NCBI GenBank assembly: GCA_017303575.1
Contig: JAFLCL010000054.1
Span: 1-38,207, forward strand
Source of the DNA: Deltaproteobacteria bacterium
GTDB taxonomy: Bacteria; Myxococcota_A; Polyangia; Polyangiales; Sandaracinaceae
Reading direction: 5' to 3'
DNA: 38,207 bases
Below are positions 32,016 through 38,207 of this stretch, piece by piece; the first letter of the stretch is position 1, and each line of letters opens with the position of its first letter. Both the position numbers and the translations under genes were made by a program. A model generated the notes under the pieces. That model saw only the letters and a program-made list of their open reading frames with translations. It made no database searches and was not told where the DNA came from.

Positions 32016-32429
32016 ATGCCGCCGTTCCACCTCGCCTTCGCCGTGACCGATCTCGAGGCGACACGTCGCTTCTACGTCGAGGTGCTCGGCTGCGCGGTGG
32101 GACGCGAGGCGGAGCGCTGGATCGACTTCGACTTCCACGGGCATCAGATCAGCGCGCACCTCGTCGACGGCGCGCTCGCCCCGGTGGAGACGAACGGCGT
32201 CGACGGCGACGACGTGCCGACGCGTCACTTCGGCGCGGTGCTCGCGTGGGACGAGTGGCATCGCACCGCTGATCGTCTGCGCGATGCGGGCGTCGGCTTC
32301 CTCATCGCACCGCACCTCCGCTTCGTGGGCGAGGTCGGCGAGCAGGCGACGTTCTTCCTCCGCGACCCGTCGGGCAACGCGCTCGAGTTCAAGAGCTTCA
32401 AGGATCCGTCGCGCCTCTTCGCGCGCTGA
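32016..32429 (+). CDS. VOC-superfamily protein (glyoxalase/dioxygenase-like)
   Basis: The 137-residue protein is a single vicinal-oxygen-chelate module pair. It starts [20 protein letters not shown], has the linker [19 protein letters not shown] and ends in [16 protein letters not shown], the usual order. Candidate metal ligands are His5, His71 (RHFGAVL) and Glu124 (ALEFK), the 2-His-1-Glu set. Family members include glyoxalases, dioxygenases and resistance proteins; the substrate cannot be told. ATG 32016 fits the family start better than an in-frame upstream codon at 32001. Its stop lies 3 nt from the stop of the convergent DUF1295 gene. Confidence 0.85.
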   Translation: MPPFHLAFAVTDLEATRRFYVEVLGCAVGREAERWIDFDFHGHQISAHLVDGALAPVETNGVDGDDVPTRHFGAVLAWDEWHRTADRLRDAGVGFLIAPHLRFVGEVGEQATFFLRDPSGNALEFKSFKDPSRLFAR

Positions 32430-32432
32430 GCG

Positions 32433-33254
32433 TCAGGCGCGTGGCGGCAGGGGCAAGAGACGCGACACGCGCTTCTGATACTCGGCGTAGCTCGGGTACT
32501 TCGAGCGCGTGAGCTCCTCGGTGAAGTTGGTCGAGCCCTGGAAGAGGCCGACGAGGATCACGGCGCCGATCACCCACGCGCCCACGGTGCCCGTGGCGCT
32601 CACGGCGAAGAGGCACAAGCACACCCACTGCGCCTGCTCGCAGAAGAAATTCGGGTGGCGCGACCACGCGAAGAGCCCCGTGGTGAGGAACGGCGGATCG
32701 ACCGTCTCGCCGCGCGCGAGGCGCGCCTTCTTCTCGCGGTGGAAGCGCCACTGCTGCTCGTCGGCGATCGTCTCGCCGATCAGGAAGAGCACGAAGAGCA
32801 CTGTCGCGATCGCGTCGAGCGCGCCGAAGGGCACGCCTCCCTCGGGACGTGTCGTGGCGCCCTCGAGCGCGGCCCACGCCGGGAGCGTGATGAGCAAGAG
32901 CAGCACGTTCTGGAAGCCCGCGATGAAGAGCAGCGCGAAGATCTCCCACTGCCAGCGGGGCATACGCGCGCGCAGCACGGGCCAGCGGTAGTCCTCGCCG
33001 CCTTTCGCGTAGCCGCCCTTGCGCGCGAAGTTGAACGTGAGCCGCACGCCCCACGCGAGCACGAGCAGCGTCATCACCACCAGGCGCGTGTCCGCGAAGC
33101 CCGTCTGCCATGCGAACCAGGCGACGTAAGGGATGGGCACGATCGACCAGATCCGATCGACCCACGAGTGCTCGCCCGTGAGGAGTCCGAGCGCCCAGGT
33201 GACCACGATCACCACGAGACAGCCCACGAGCGCGTACAGCAGCACCGGATCCAT
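32433..33254 (-). CDS. DUF1295 / steroid 5-alpha-reductase-like membrane protein
   Basis: The 273-residue protein has about six membrane helices (for example ~5-25, 38-55, 62-80, 108-128, 142-162, 212-235). The C-terminal portion carries the family signature around LFAWSRHPNFFCEQAQW (~192-208) and the final YPSYAEYQKRVSRLLP. DUF1295 belongs to the fold of steroid reductases and isoprenylcysteine methyltransferases; members act on lipid-like substrates with NADPH, but the specific reaction is unknown. TAGCGT lies 6 nt upstream of its ATG. It is convergent with the VOC gene and divergent from the Ppx/GppA gene across 89 nt. Confidence 0.85.
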   Translation of the reverse strand: MDPVLLYALVGCLVVIVVTWALGLLTGEHSWVDRIWSIVPIPYVAWFAWQTGFADTRLVVMTLLVLAWGVRLTFNFARKGGYAKGGEDYRWPVLRARMPRWQWEIFALLFIAGFQNVLLLLITLPAWAALEGATTRPEGGVPFGALDAIATVLFVLFLIGETIADEQQWRFHREKKARLARGETVDPPFLTTGLFAWSRHPNFFCEQAQWVCLCLFAVSATGTVGAWVIGAVILVGLFQGSTNFTEELTRSKYPSYAEYQKRVSRLLPLPPRA

Positions 33255-33260
33255 GCGCGC

Positions 33261-33266
33261 ACGCTA
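33261..33266 (-). promoter_or_regulatory. TAGCGT, -10-like hexamer 6 nt before ATG 33254
   Basis: On the minus strand TAGCGT matches TAnnnT and leaves GCGCGC before the start codon, so a leaderless transcript is likely if it is active. Confidence 0.4.
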
Positions 33267-33329
33267 CCAGGAGGAGAGGGGAGAGGTGACGCGCACGTGA
33301 CGACGGCGGTCGGGCATCACGAACTCTGA

Positions 33330-33335
33330 TAGAAG
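33330..33335 (+). promoter_or_regulatory. TAGAAG, -10-like hexamer 8 nt before ATG 33344
   Basis: TAGAAG (with upstream TGA giving TGATAGAAG) precedes the Ppx/GppA start by 8 nt. The last base departs from TAnnnT. An AGAAGG inside it could also act as a weak Shine-Dalgarno sequence. Confidence 0.3.
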
Positions 33336-33343
33336 GCGGCCCG

Positions 33344-34861
33344 ATGCCGAAGTTCGCCGCGATCGACGTAGGCTCGAACGCCTCCAGGCTCGTCGTCGCC
33401 GAGGCCACCACGCCCGACGACCTGCGCATCCTCCATCAGGATCGTCGGCCCGTGCGCATGGGCCACTCGGTGTTCGTCACCGGCAAGCTCGATCCCGGAT
33501 CGATCGACGAGTGCGTCGAGGCCATGCGCGCGTTCGCGGCCAAGATCGAGGAGCTCGAGGTCGACCACTACCGCGCGGTCGTGACGGCCTCGGCCCGTGA
33601 CGCGGACAACTCCGCCGATCTGCTCACGCGCGTGAACGCGATCGGTGTGCACCTCGAGGCGATCGACGGCACCGAGGAGGCGCGCCTCGTGAAGCTCGCC
33701 GTCGAGAAGAAGCTGCCGCTGCGCGACAAGCGCGCGCTGCTCGTCGATCTCGGCGGCGGGAGCCTCGAGCTGTCGGAGGTGCACCACGACGAGGTCCGCT
33801 TCTCGACGAGCCTCGAGATCGGCACCGTGCGCCTGCTCGAGTCCTTCCTCGACGACGGAAAGCCCGTGACGAAGGCCCAAGAGCGCGTGTTGGTCGAGTA
33901 CCTCGACCGCATGCTGCAGCCGGTGGCGCAGGACTTCCTCCGGCGCAGCTACGACCTCGTCGCGGGCACGGGCGGCAACTTCGAGACGATCGCGGAGCTC
34001 TGTCCGGTGGCCGACGCGGCGGTGCCCACCATCGACGTCAAGAAGGCGCGGCAGGTGCACACGCGCATGCGGAAGATGACGGCGGCCCAGCGGCGCAAGG
34101 AGTTCGGCCTGCGCGCCGATCGCGCCGACGTCATCGTGCCCGCCCTCTACGTGCTCACCGCGGTCGCCGATCTCGCGCGCACCGACGTGATCGTCGCGCC
34201 GCAGGTGGGCCTCAAGGAGGGCATCCTCCACGACCTCATCGCGCGAAGCATGCGCGCCTGGGATCCGAAGCTCGACGAGCACCTCGGCACCCGCGCGACG
34301 ATCCAGCTCGGCCGCCGCTACCACTTCGACGAGCCCCACGCGACGCAGGTCGATCGCCTCGCGAGCCAGCTCTTCGATCGCCTCGCGCCACTGCACAAGC
34401 TGGGGCCCGAGGATCGCGTGCTCCTTCGTGTGGCCGCGCTCGCGCACGACATCGGCGACTTCGTCGACTACGCCGCGCACCACAAGCACACGCAGTACAT
34501 CCTCGAGCACTCGAACCTGATGGGCATCTCGGCCGAGCACCGCGCCGTCGCGGGCTGCATCGCGCGCTACCACCGCCGCGCGGTGCCCAACCCCAAGCAC
34601 GAGGACTACGGCAAGCTCCCGCCCGAGGACCAGCGCAAGGTGAAGAAGCTCTCGGCGATCCTGCGCATCGCGGACGCGCTCGATCGTGGTCACCGCAGCA
34701 AGGTCCAGAAGCTCGAGCTCGCGACCAACGCGCGCGAGATCTTGATCACGGCGCACGGTCGCGAGGATCTCTCGCTCGAGGTGTGGACGGCCGAGCGCAA
34801 GGCCGAGTACTTCGAGCAGATGTTCGGCAAGAAGGTCCGCGTGCTCGCGGAGATGGGCTGA
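33344..34861 (+). CDS. Ppx/GppA exopolyphosphatase / guanosine pentaphosphatase
   Basis: The 505-residue enzyme has the two-part Ppx/GppA build. The N-terminal actin-like phosphatase domain (~1-310) includes AIDVGSNASRLVV, the catalytic-glutamate region GTEEARL, the phosphate loop LVDLGGGSLELS and VAGTGGNFETIAEL. The C-terminal HD-type domain (~315-505) has RVAALAHDIGDFVDY with the His-Asp pair at 368-369 and later AILRIADALDR. The family hydrolyses inorganic polyphosphate and/or pppGpp, linking phosphate storage with the stringent response; sequence alone does not separate Ppx from GppA. It is monocistronic by context: divergent upstream, and with a hairpin terminator downstream. Confidence 0.93.
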   Translation: MPKFAAIDVGSNASRLVVAEATTPDDLRILHQDRRPVRMGHSVFVTGKLDPGSIDECVEAMRAFAAKIEELEVDHYRAVVTASARDADNSADLLTRVNAIGVHLEAIDGTEEARLVKLAVEKKLPLRDKRALLVDLGGGSLELSEVHHDEVRFSTSLEIGTVRLLESFLDDGKPVTKAQERVLVEYLDRMLQPVAQDFLRRSYDLVAGTGGNFETIAELCPVADAAVPTIDVKKARQVHTRMRKMTAAQRRKEFGLRADRADVIVPALYVLTAVADLARTDVIVAPQVGLKEGILHDLIARSMRAWDPKLDEHLGTRATIQLGRRYHFDEPHATQVDRLASQLFDRLAPLHKLGPEDRVLLRVAALAHDIGDFVDYAAHHKHTQYILEHSNLMGISAEHRAVAGCIARYHRRAVPNPKHEDYGKLPPEDQRKVKKLSAILRIADALDRGHRSKVQKLELATNAREILITAHGREDLSLEVWTAERKAEYFEQMFGKKVRVLAEMG

Positions 34862-34875
34862 CACACCGACGCCGA

Positions 34876-34895
34876 CGAGAAGCCATGGTTTCTCG
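34876..34895. terminator. Hairpin between convergent Ppx/GppA and RCC1 genes
   Basis: CGAGAAGC pairs with GTTTCTCG (8 bp with one G-T wobble) around the loop CATG. It lies midway in the 39-nt gap between two stop codons. It is near-symmetric and has A-rich and T-rich flanks on the stem, so it could terminate both genes. Confidence 0.6.
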
Positions 34896-34900
34896 GAATC

Positions 34901-37351
34901 TCAATCGAGCACGACGATGGGGCGCAGGCGCAGCGTGCTCGGTGCACGGCCGAGCTGCCCCGAGTCCTCCGAGCCCCAGCAGAGCGCGCGTCCGTCCGAG
35001 AGCCTCGCGCATGCGTTCATGTCGCGCGCGGCGAGCTCGAGCACACCGTGGCTCTCGAGGTCGATCGGCGGATCGCCCTCCGCACGCTCGGGCAGCGGGA
35101 CCTCGAGGCCCGGGATGCGCACCGGCACGCTCGAGGCCTCGGCGCGCGCGAGCTGTCCGCGCACGTTGCTGCCCCAGCACCACGCCTCGACGCCCTGATC
35201 GCCCCGGCGGCGCGCGCACGCGAAGCCCGCTCCGTCGGTGATCGAGATCACGCGGTCGAGCAGCTGCGTCGGCACGGCGGTCAGGGATACGCGCATCACG
35301 CGCCCGTCCTCGAGGCGCGCATAGGTGGTCCCGCTGTCCGTCACGACCTGCACGACGTTCGCGAGGTCACGGAAGCGGAACATCGGGGGCGTGGTCGACG
35401 GCTGCGCGGGCATGCCCGCGTCGTCGGGTGAGGGTGGCGGGAACGCCTCGACGCCGCTGCGCACACCGAAGCCGCTCGCGCCATCGCACACGACGCGACC
35501 GTCCTCGCGCGTGATGACGCAGGGCTGACCCCCGATCGAGACCAGGCCCGCCGCGAGCGGTAGGTGCGAGAGGCGCGTGAAGGCGAGCGTGGTGATGCCG
35601 GTGCTCTCGGGCGCGCACTCGACGCCGCCCTCGGTCCGCAGGATGCAGAGGCGCTGGGTCGCCGGAGAGACGCTCACCACGTCGTCGATCGTCGCGCTCG
35701 TGATGGTCGTCGCGCTGCGTGGCGCGCACGTGAGGTGATGCGCGCCGTCGAGCGTGCAGACGGAGTAGAGCGACAGGATGCTCTGCGCGCTCGGGTCGCT
35801 CGCGACGAGGCGAGAGAACGCGGGCGCCGCGGCGAGCGCGCTCCGCTCCACCGTGCGGACGACGCGGGCTGCCTCGACCCCTTCGTCGGTGTTCGCGCCG
35901 AGGCTGCCCACACACCGCGCCTCGGCTGTCGCCACGTCGGCACCGACGAGCGCGCAGATGGACCCACTGCCGACGGCGATGCGCGCGATCGGTCCCGCGC
36001 TCGCGAACGGCTCGACGGGTGCGTAGTCGCGACGACGTGCACGCGGACCGATCGCGCCGTCCGTCCCGAGGCCCCAGCACACCACCTCGCGGGAGGCCTC
36101 GTCACCACGCACGGCGCACGCGTGCGACTCGCCGAACGCGAGCTCGCGCACTGGGCCGATCGCGGTGGCCTCGACGGGCGTGAACGACGAGCGGGTCGTG
36201 CCGTTGCCGAGACGGCCCATGTCGCCATCGCCCCAGCACCGCGGCGGCCCCTCGTCGAACAGCGCGCAGCTGACGCTCGAGCCGATCGCGATCGACGCTG
36301 CGTTCGTGATCTCCTCCACGCGCAGCGGTGTGCGCGACAGCTCGAGCCCTTCCGGATCGCGTCCGAGCTCTCCGTAGGTGTTGTCGCCCCAGCACCACAC
36401 CGTGTGATCGTCGCGCAGCGCGCACGCGTGGTCGTAGCCGCAGCCGAGGTGCAGCACGTGCTCGAGACCACGCACCTCCGTCGCGCTCTCTGCGACCTCG
36501 CTCTCGAGGCCGTCGCCGAGCTGACCGAAGTCGTTCTCGCCCCAGCAGCGCACGTGTCCATCGTGGGTGCGGCCGCACGCGAACTGGCTGCCCACGCAGA
36601 CCTCGAGGATGCCCTCGGTCGCGCGCACGCCGTCGATCGAACGCGCCTCGAACTCGGAGCCGGCGCAGTGGACCCTCGTCGCGTCTGGGCCCGTGGGCTG
36701 CACCACGCAGCCGCCCGCCTCGCCCAGCGAGAAGTCGATCGCGCGATCGATGACTTGGTTCGCGAGCTCGATCGACGCGAGCTCTTCCTCGTCGTCGTTC
36801 CAGTCTTCGTCGCCTTCGTCGTTCGCCTCTGCGAGCTCGCGCACGTCGTCCGCGATGTCGTCGCCGGTGCCGAAGCACACCGTCTGGTGCGCGGGCGGAA
36901 GGATGGCCGCGGGCGCGGGCGTTGCGGTCGTGGTCGTCGGGGGAACCGCGGCTGGGGTCGCCGGGCGTGTGGCGCACGCGATCGTGTCCGACGCTGCGAG
37001 ATCGACGTAGTCGCCCGTGAGCTGCACCTCGGGGCGCTCGCTCACTTCCTCGTCCTCGTCCTCGCGCGGGCTCTCACCCCAGCACGAGATGCGGCCTTCG
37101 TGGATCGCGCAGCCGCCGCCGTACGTGAGCGCGAGCGTGCGCGGCACGCGCGGCGCCGCGATCACCGGGGCCGTCGGCGGCGTGCTCGGCTCTTCGATCG
37201 GCGGATCGGCCGTGGCGGTGGTGACGGGCGGCGTCTCGACCGGCGTCTCCGCGGTGGTCGGTGGTGGAGGTGGAGGCGGAGGCGGCTCACCTCCGGAGCA
37301 AGCCGACGCGCCCATCACCGTGACGCCCGCGATCGCGATCCATCTCCGCAT
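34901..37351 (-). CDS. RCC1-repeat lipoprotein
   Basis: The 816-residue protein begins MRRWIAIAGVTVMGASAC (Cys18) followed by nine prolines and a Thr/Pro-rich tether (to ~70). The rest carries RCC1 blades with the pattern 'hACxxxxDGxxxCWGxNxxGQLGxG': FACGRTHDGHVRCWGEND, HACALRDDHTVWCWGDN, SCALFDEGPPRCWGDGD, HACAVRGD...CWGLG and, at the end, NACARLSDGRALCWGSEDSGQLG. Each blade has a cysteine pair likely forming a disulfide, common in secreted RCC1 proteins. An acidic insert (EANDEGDEDWNDDEEELA, ~170-190) interrupts blades near the N-terminus, and a central part (~460-680) is degenerate. RCC1 propellers bind other molecules; the ligand is unknown. The start has a GAGG upstream. Confidence 0.85.
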   Translation of the reverse strand: MRRWIAIAGVTVMGASACSGGEPPPPPPPPPTTAETPVETPPVTTATADPPIEEPSTPPTAPVIAAPRVPRTLALTYGGGCAIHEGRISCWGESPREDEDEEVSERPEVQLTGDYVDLAASDTIACATRPATPAAVPPTTTTATPAPAAILPPAHQTVCFGTGDDIADDVRELAEANDEGDEDWNDDEEELASIELANQVIDRAIDFSLGEAGGCVVQPTGPDATRVHCAGSEFEARSIDGVRATEGILEVCVGSQFACGRTHDGHVRCWGENDFGQLGDGLESEVAESATEVRGLEHVLHLGCGYDHACALRDDHTVWCWGDNTYGELGRDPEGLELSRTPLRVEEITNAASIAIGSSVSCALFDEGPPRCWGDGDMGRLGNGTTRSSFTPVEATAIGPVRELAFGESHACAVRGDEASREVVCWGLGTDGAIGPRARRRDYAPVEPFASAGPIARIAVGSGSICALVGADVATAEARCVGSLGANTDEGVEAARVVRTVERSALAAAPAFSRLVASDPSAQSILSLYSVCTLDGAHHLTCAPRSATTITSATIDDVVSVSPATQRLCILRTEGGVECAPESTGITTLAFTRLSHLPLAAGLVSIGGQPCVITREDGRVVCDGASGFGVRSGVEAFPPPSPDDAGMPAQPSTTPPMFRFRDLANVVQVVTDSGTTYARLEDGRVMRVSLTAVPTQLLDRVISITDGAGFACARRRGDQGVEAWCWGSNVRGQLARAEASSVPVRIPGLEVPLPERAEGDPPIDLESHGVLELAARDMNACARLSDGRALCWGSEDSGQLGRAPSTLRLRPIVVLD

Positions 37352-37376
37352 GCCCCGCCTCGTTCGATCGGACGTG

Positions 37377-37396
37377 GAGGGTCCACACGGACCCTC
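37377..37396 (-). terminator. GAGGGTCC/GGACCCTC hairpin after the coiled-coil gene
   Basis: A perfect 8-bp stem with the 4-nt loop GTGT (minus strand) lies 7 nt after the stop of the coiled-coil gene and upstream of the RCC1 gene. No T-tract follows, but position and stability suggest it separates the two transcripts. Confidence 0.6.
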
Positions 37397-37403
37397 GACA
37401 CAA

Positions 37404-38207
37404 CTAGGGGACTGCCTTGAAGGCGCCGGTCTGATCGCCGGGCAGCTTGGCGGCCGAGGGCTGCGAGCCCATCGCGAACTGCGCCTCTTCGCGGCGCATC
37501 TCGTCGAGGAGCTCTGCGCACTCCGGTCGACCCCTCAGGTGGTTGAGCAAGAGCGCCGAGGACTCCGTGAACGTCTTCTCGTAGGAGAGCGCTTCCCGCA
37601 CCCGCGTCGCGATGCGCTCGCGCCCTGCCGCGAGATCGTTCTCGAGCGCGTCGCCGTAGCGCTGGAGCTGGGCGCGGAGCTCGTCGATCTGTCGTCGCAG
37701 ATCCTGCGCCGACTTCTCCTTCACCTGCGCACGCCGATCGGAGTCCGTCACGACCTCGCTCAGGACCTCGGCCTTGCTCTTGCCGGCCGTCGCAGCCTCG
37801 AACGCCACGCGCCATCGCGCGAGATCACCCGCTGCGCGCTCGAGCGCCTGCATCTCTCTCGCGTTCGCCTCGTGGATCGCGCGTTCCTTCTCGATGCGCT
37901 GCGCGAGCTTGGCGATGCGCTCGCGCTCGGCCGCCGCATCGCGCAGCGTGCGCGACTCTTCCTCGGCGAGGTCCTCCACCTTTCGACCGATCTCGGCGCG
38001 GAGCGCGCGGCCGCGTCGCTCGATCGCGTCGAGCTTGCGCTGGTGGCTCGCGAGCTCGCCCTCGAGGCGCGACGCACGCGCGGAGACCTCCCACAGCTGA
38101 TCGCCGGCGTGCTGCAACTCCTCGGGCACGCGGCCGTTCGGATAGGCGCGCGCGATCATGCGCGAGTAGTACGCGGCGCGACGGCTCCACTCGACGACGC
38201 CGGGCGT
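37404..38207 (-). CDS. Coiled-coil protein, partial at right edge
   Basis: The frame is open to the window edge on the minus strand; beyond the internal ATG at 38159 it continues upstream with TPGVVEWSRRAAYYSR, which reads as coding, so the true start is outside. Of 267 visible residues, about 30-175 are long charged helices (RLEGELASHQRKLDAIERRGRAL, LAQRIEKERAIHEANAREMQALE, ...QIDELRAQLQRYGDALE), a continuous coiled coil. A less regular C-terminus (HLRGRPECAELLDEMRREEAQFA) follows. No signal peptide or catalytic motif is visible in this part. It resembles the accessory helical part of larger myxobacterial proteins, but no family is recognised. Confidence 0.65.
   Translation of the reverse strand, partial: TPGVVEWSRRAAYYSRMIARAYPNGRVPEELQHAGDQLWEVSARASRLEGELASHQRKLDAIERRGRALRAEIGRKVEDLAEEESRTLRDAAAERERIAKLAQRIEKERAIHEANAREMQALERAAGDLARWRVAFEAATAGKSKAEVLSEVVTDSDRRAQVKEKSAQDLRRQIDELRAQLQRYGDALENDLAAGRERIATRVREALSYEKTFTESSALLLNHLRGRPECAELLDEMRREEAQFAMGSQPSAAKLPGDQTGAFKAVP

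Overview
The window is GC-rich (roughly 70%), gene-dense chromosomal DNA. It looks like a myxobacterium-type member of Myxococcota, most likely order Polyangiales near Sandaracinus. That placement is inference from style, not from a marker gene: many lipoproteins with Asp/Ala-rich or Pro-rich tethers, cysteine-rich 'metal-binding' (MopE-like) and RCC1 surface proteins, a stand-alone GspE/PilB N-terminal domain, and many cytosolic PAS kinases are typical of that group. No rRNA, tRNA, CRISPR array, insertion sequence or phage gene was seen.

Layout. 1-661 (minus): an ExbD/TolR-like protein followed by the start of a secreted protein that runs off the left edge. 800-3815 (plus): a von Willebrand A lipoprotein and a CAP-domain lipoprotein, separated by a perfect 26-nt palindrome. 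3940-4977: mreB. 5021-5682: a Phd/YefM-RelE/ParE type toxin-antitoxin pair with a repeat array just upstream. 5716-8876: a free-standing MshEN domain protein, a membrane-anchored cysteine-rich protein, a gene-free stretch holding a diverged tandem duplication, and an unknown protein. 8877-10900 (minus): three secreted or lipoprotein genes. 11020-17761 (plus): mreC-mreD-mrdA(PBP2)-rodA-lytic transglycosylase, the elongasome operon, with 4-nt overlaps or 3-nt gaps up to rodA and a transglycosylase that overlaps the rodA end. 17758-28230: a CE15-like esterase lipoprotein, a family of intergenic repeats, several surface lipoproteins (propeller-like, Cys-rich/PPC, phospholipase D, MopE-like), a probable tail-anchored protein broken by a frameshift, and a 58-residue protein with a duplicated DSWFDKP motif. 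28354-29828 (minus): an anchored helical-barrel candidate coupled to a small membrane protein. 29987-34861: a three-PAS histidine kinase, a VOC protein, a DUF1295 membrane protein (minus) and a Ppx/GppA phosphatase. 34901-38207 (minus): an RCC1-repeat lipoprotein and a coiled-coil protein running off the right edge.

How it fits together. The clearest functional unit is rod-shape and peptidoglycan synthesis: MreB filaments, the MreC/MreD scaffold, the RodA-PBP2 synthase and a lytic transglycosylase. Here mreB is about 6 kb away from mreCD. Most other genes encode outer-surface lipoproteins without a recognisable shared pathway.

Three cross-cutting signals stand out. First, a TAnnnT (-10-like) hexamer ends 5-10 nt before the start codon of about eleven genes that mostly lack a Shine-Dalgarno sequence, which suggests leaderless or near-leaderless transcription. 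Second, a 126-140 nt repeat family sits between convergent gene ends at two loci. Third, the 58-residue DSWFDKP protein resembles nothing I recognise.
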